DNA of 13,934 nucleotides from JAAYJR01 sp964563975. Lineage in GTDB: Bacteria > Bacteroidota > Bacteroidia > Bacteroidales > Prolixibacteraceae. The stretch spans positions 1 to 13,934 of the forward strand of contig CAZLZJ010000056.1 of the NCBI GenBank assembly GCA_964563975.1. The letters run 5' to 3'. The notes under the pieces are model-generated. The model was not told where the DNA came from and ran no database searches. It was given only the letters and a program-made list of their open reading frames with translations. Below, one piece after another: positions 13,630 through 13,934 of this stretch; position 1 is the first letter of the stretch; every line of letters begins with the position of its first letter. A program made the translations under genes and the position numbers.

Positions 13630-13934
13630 CTTACTAATTCCCGGTATTTGTAAATCATTAAATGCAAAGTAAACTGTATGAGGCAGTTACATATAATTTT
13701 AATTACTGAATAGTTGGGTGGTTGCTGCTGAATTTTTATCAGCATTTTGCTGACAGGAAGCTGCTTTTTTACTTATCGGAGGAGGTAATTATTGCCTATG
13801 ACATGGCAGATATTGAAAAAAAAAGATATTTTTGTTTATTGAATATAAACATGAATAACCAGCGGATTTCATATGGAATTCGCAATTTTAATCATCACCT
13901 TGGGTCCCGATTTTAATCGGGATGCTCGTTTCAT
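13630..13934. other. Gene-poor region upstream of the metallopeptidase
   Basis: These 305 bases hold the probable promoter of the metallopeptidase gene. TTACTTTG on the minus strand at 13672-13665 is one mismatch from TAnnTTTG and 35 bases before the ATG. They also hold a small hairpin TCAGCA-TTT-TGCTGA (13739-13753) and a second hairpin near the right edge. A 64-codon + strand frame from a TTG at 13722 is open, but I recognise nothing in it and do not call it a gene. Confidence 0.5.
13905..13922. repeat. TCCCGATT/AATCGGGA hairpin near the right edge
   Basis: TCCCGATT and AATCGGGA form an 8-bp inverted repeat with a two-base centre (in practice a 6-bp stem and 6-base loop). There is no adjoining U tract on either strand within the window. 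It could be a dispersed palindromic element or the terminator of a gene beyond the edge. The arms share TCCCGA with the attenuator terminator. Confidence 0.5.

Noticed and set aside
13722..13916. 64-codon + strand ORF at the right edge with GGAGGAGG upstream of an internal ATG
   Set aside because: It starts at TTG, has no recognisable motif, and its end runs into a hairpin. The purine-rich site is not in good register with an in-frame ATG, and Bacteroidota rarely use such sites. Treated as chance.

Overview
The window looks like chromosomal DNA of a Bacteroidota bacterium, probably a Bacteroidales/Marinilabiliales-type anaerobe. The DNA is AT-rich. Genes are preceded by A/T-rich leaders rather than Shine-Dalgarno sites. 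Several genes carry the Bacteroidota -7 box TAnnTTTG upstream. A DUF4271 membrane gene precedes the uroporphyrinogen-III synthase gene, the DAHP synthase is fused to a chorismate mutase, and a large secreted protein ends in a type IX secretion sorting tail (YPNPF...).

Layout, left to right. (1) An OsmC-family gene on the + strand (27-443) converges on a minus-strand run trpS -> DUF2797 -> ilvE (3358 down to 456). (2) A divergent promoter region (3359-3565) separates trpS from polA, which encodes DNA polymerase I with an intact proofreading site. (3) polA is followed four bases later by a 54-codon ORF resembling the N-terminal half of a HigA-type antitoxin. Next come DUF4271, hemD (TTG start) and rnpA. 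(4) rnpA converges on the minus-strand aromatic operon tyrA -> DAHP synthase/chorismate mutase, and the last 14 bases of the two convergent genes are one perfect palindrome. (5) Upstream of tyrA, 10810-11181 is densely regulatory. (6) A large secreted metallopeptidase gene (11182-13629, minus) and a mostly gene-free 305-base tail finish the window.

The most interesting element is at 10907-11064 on the minus strand. A TATCTTTG box is followed by a 20-codon ORF encoding MNNTYYFFYFYFGSKCGIKK, with eight aromatic codons in a row (four Tyr, four Phe). After it comes a perfect GC-rich hairpin with a nine-U tract, then the Tyr/Phe biosynthesis genes. The ORF's Cys-Gly-Ile codons contain CGGGATC, which can pair with GGTCCCG in the ascending arm of the terminator. 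A 10-bp inverted repeat brackets the aromatic codons. Together these are the parts of a ribosome-mediated transcription attenuator sensing tyrosine/phenylalanine supply.

The other genes are mostly housekeeping: branched-chain amino acid transamination, tRNA-Trp charging, DNA repair/replication, tetrapyrrole synthesis, tRNA 5' processing, and chorismate-to-tyrosine/phenylalanine synthesis. I saw no tRNA or rRNA genes, CRISPR arrays or insertion sequences.
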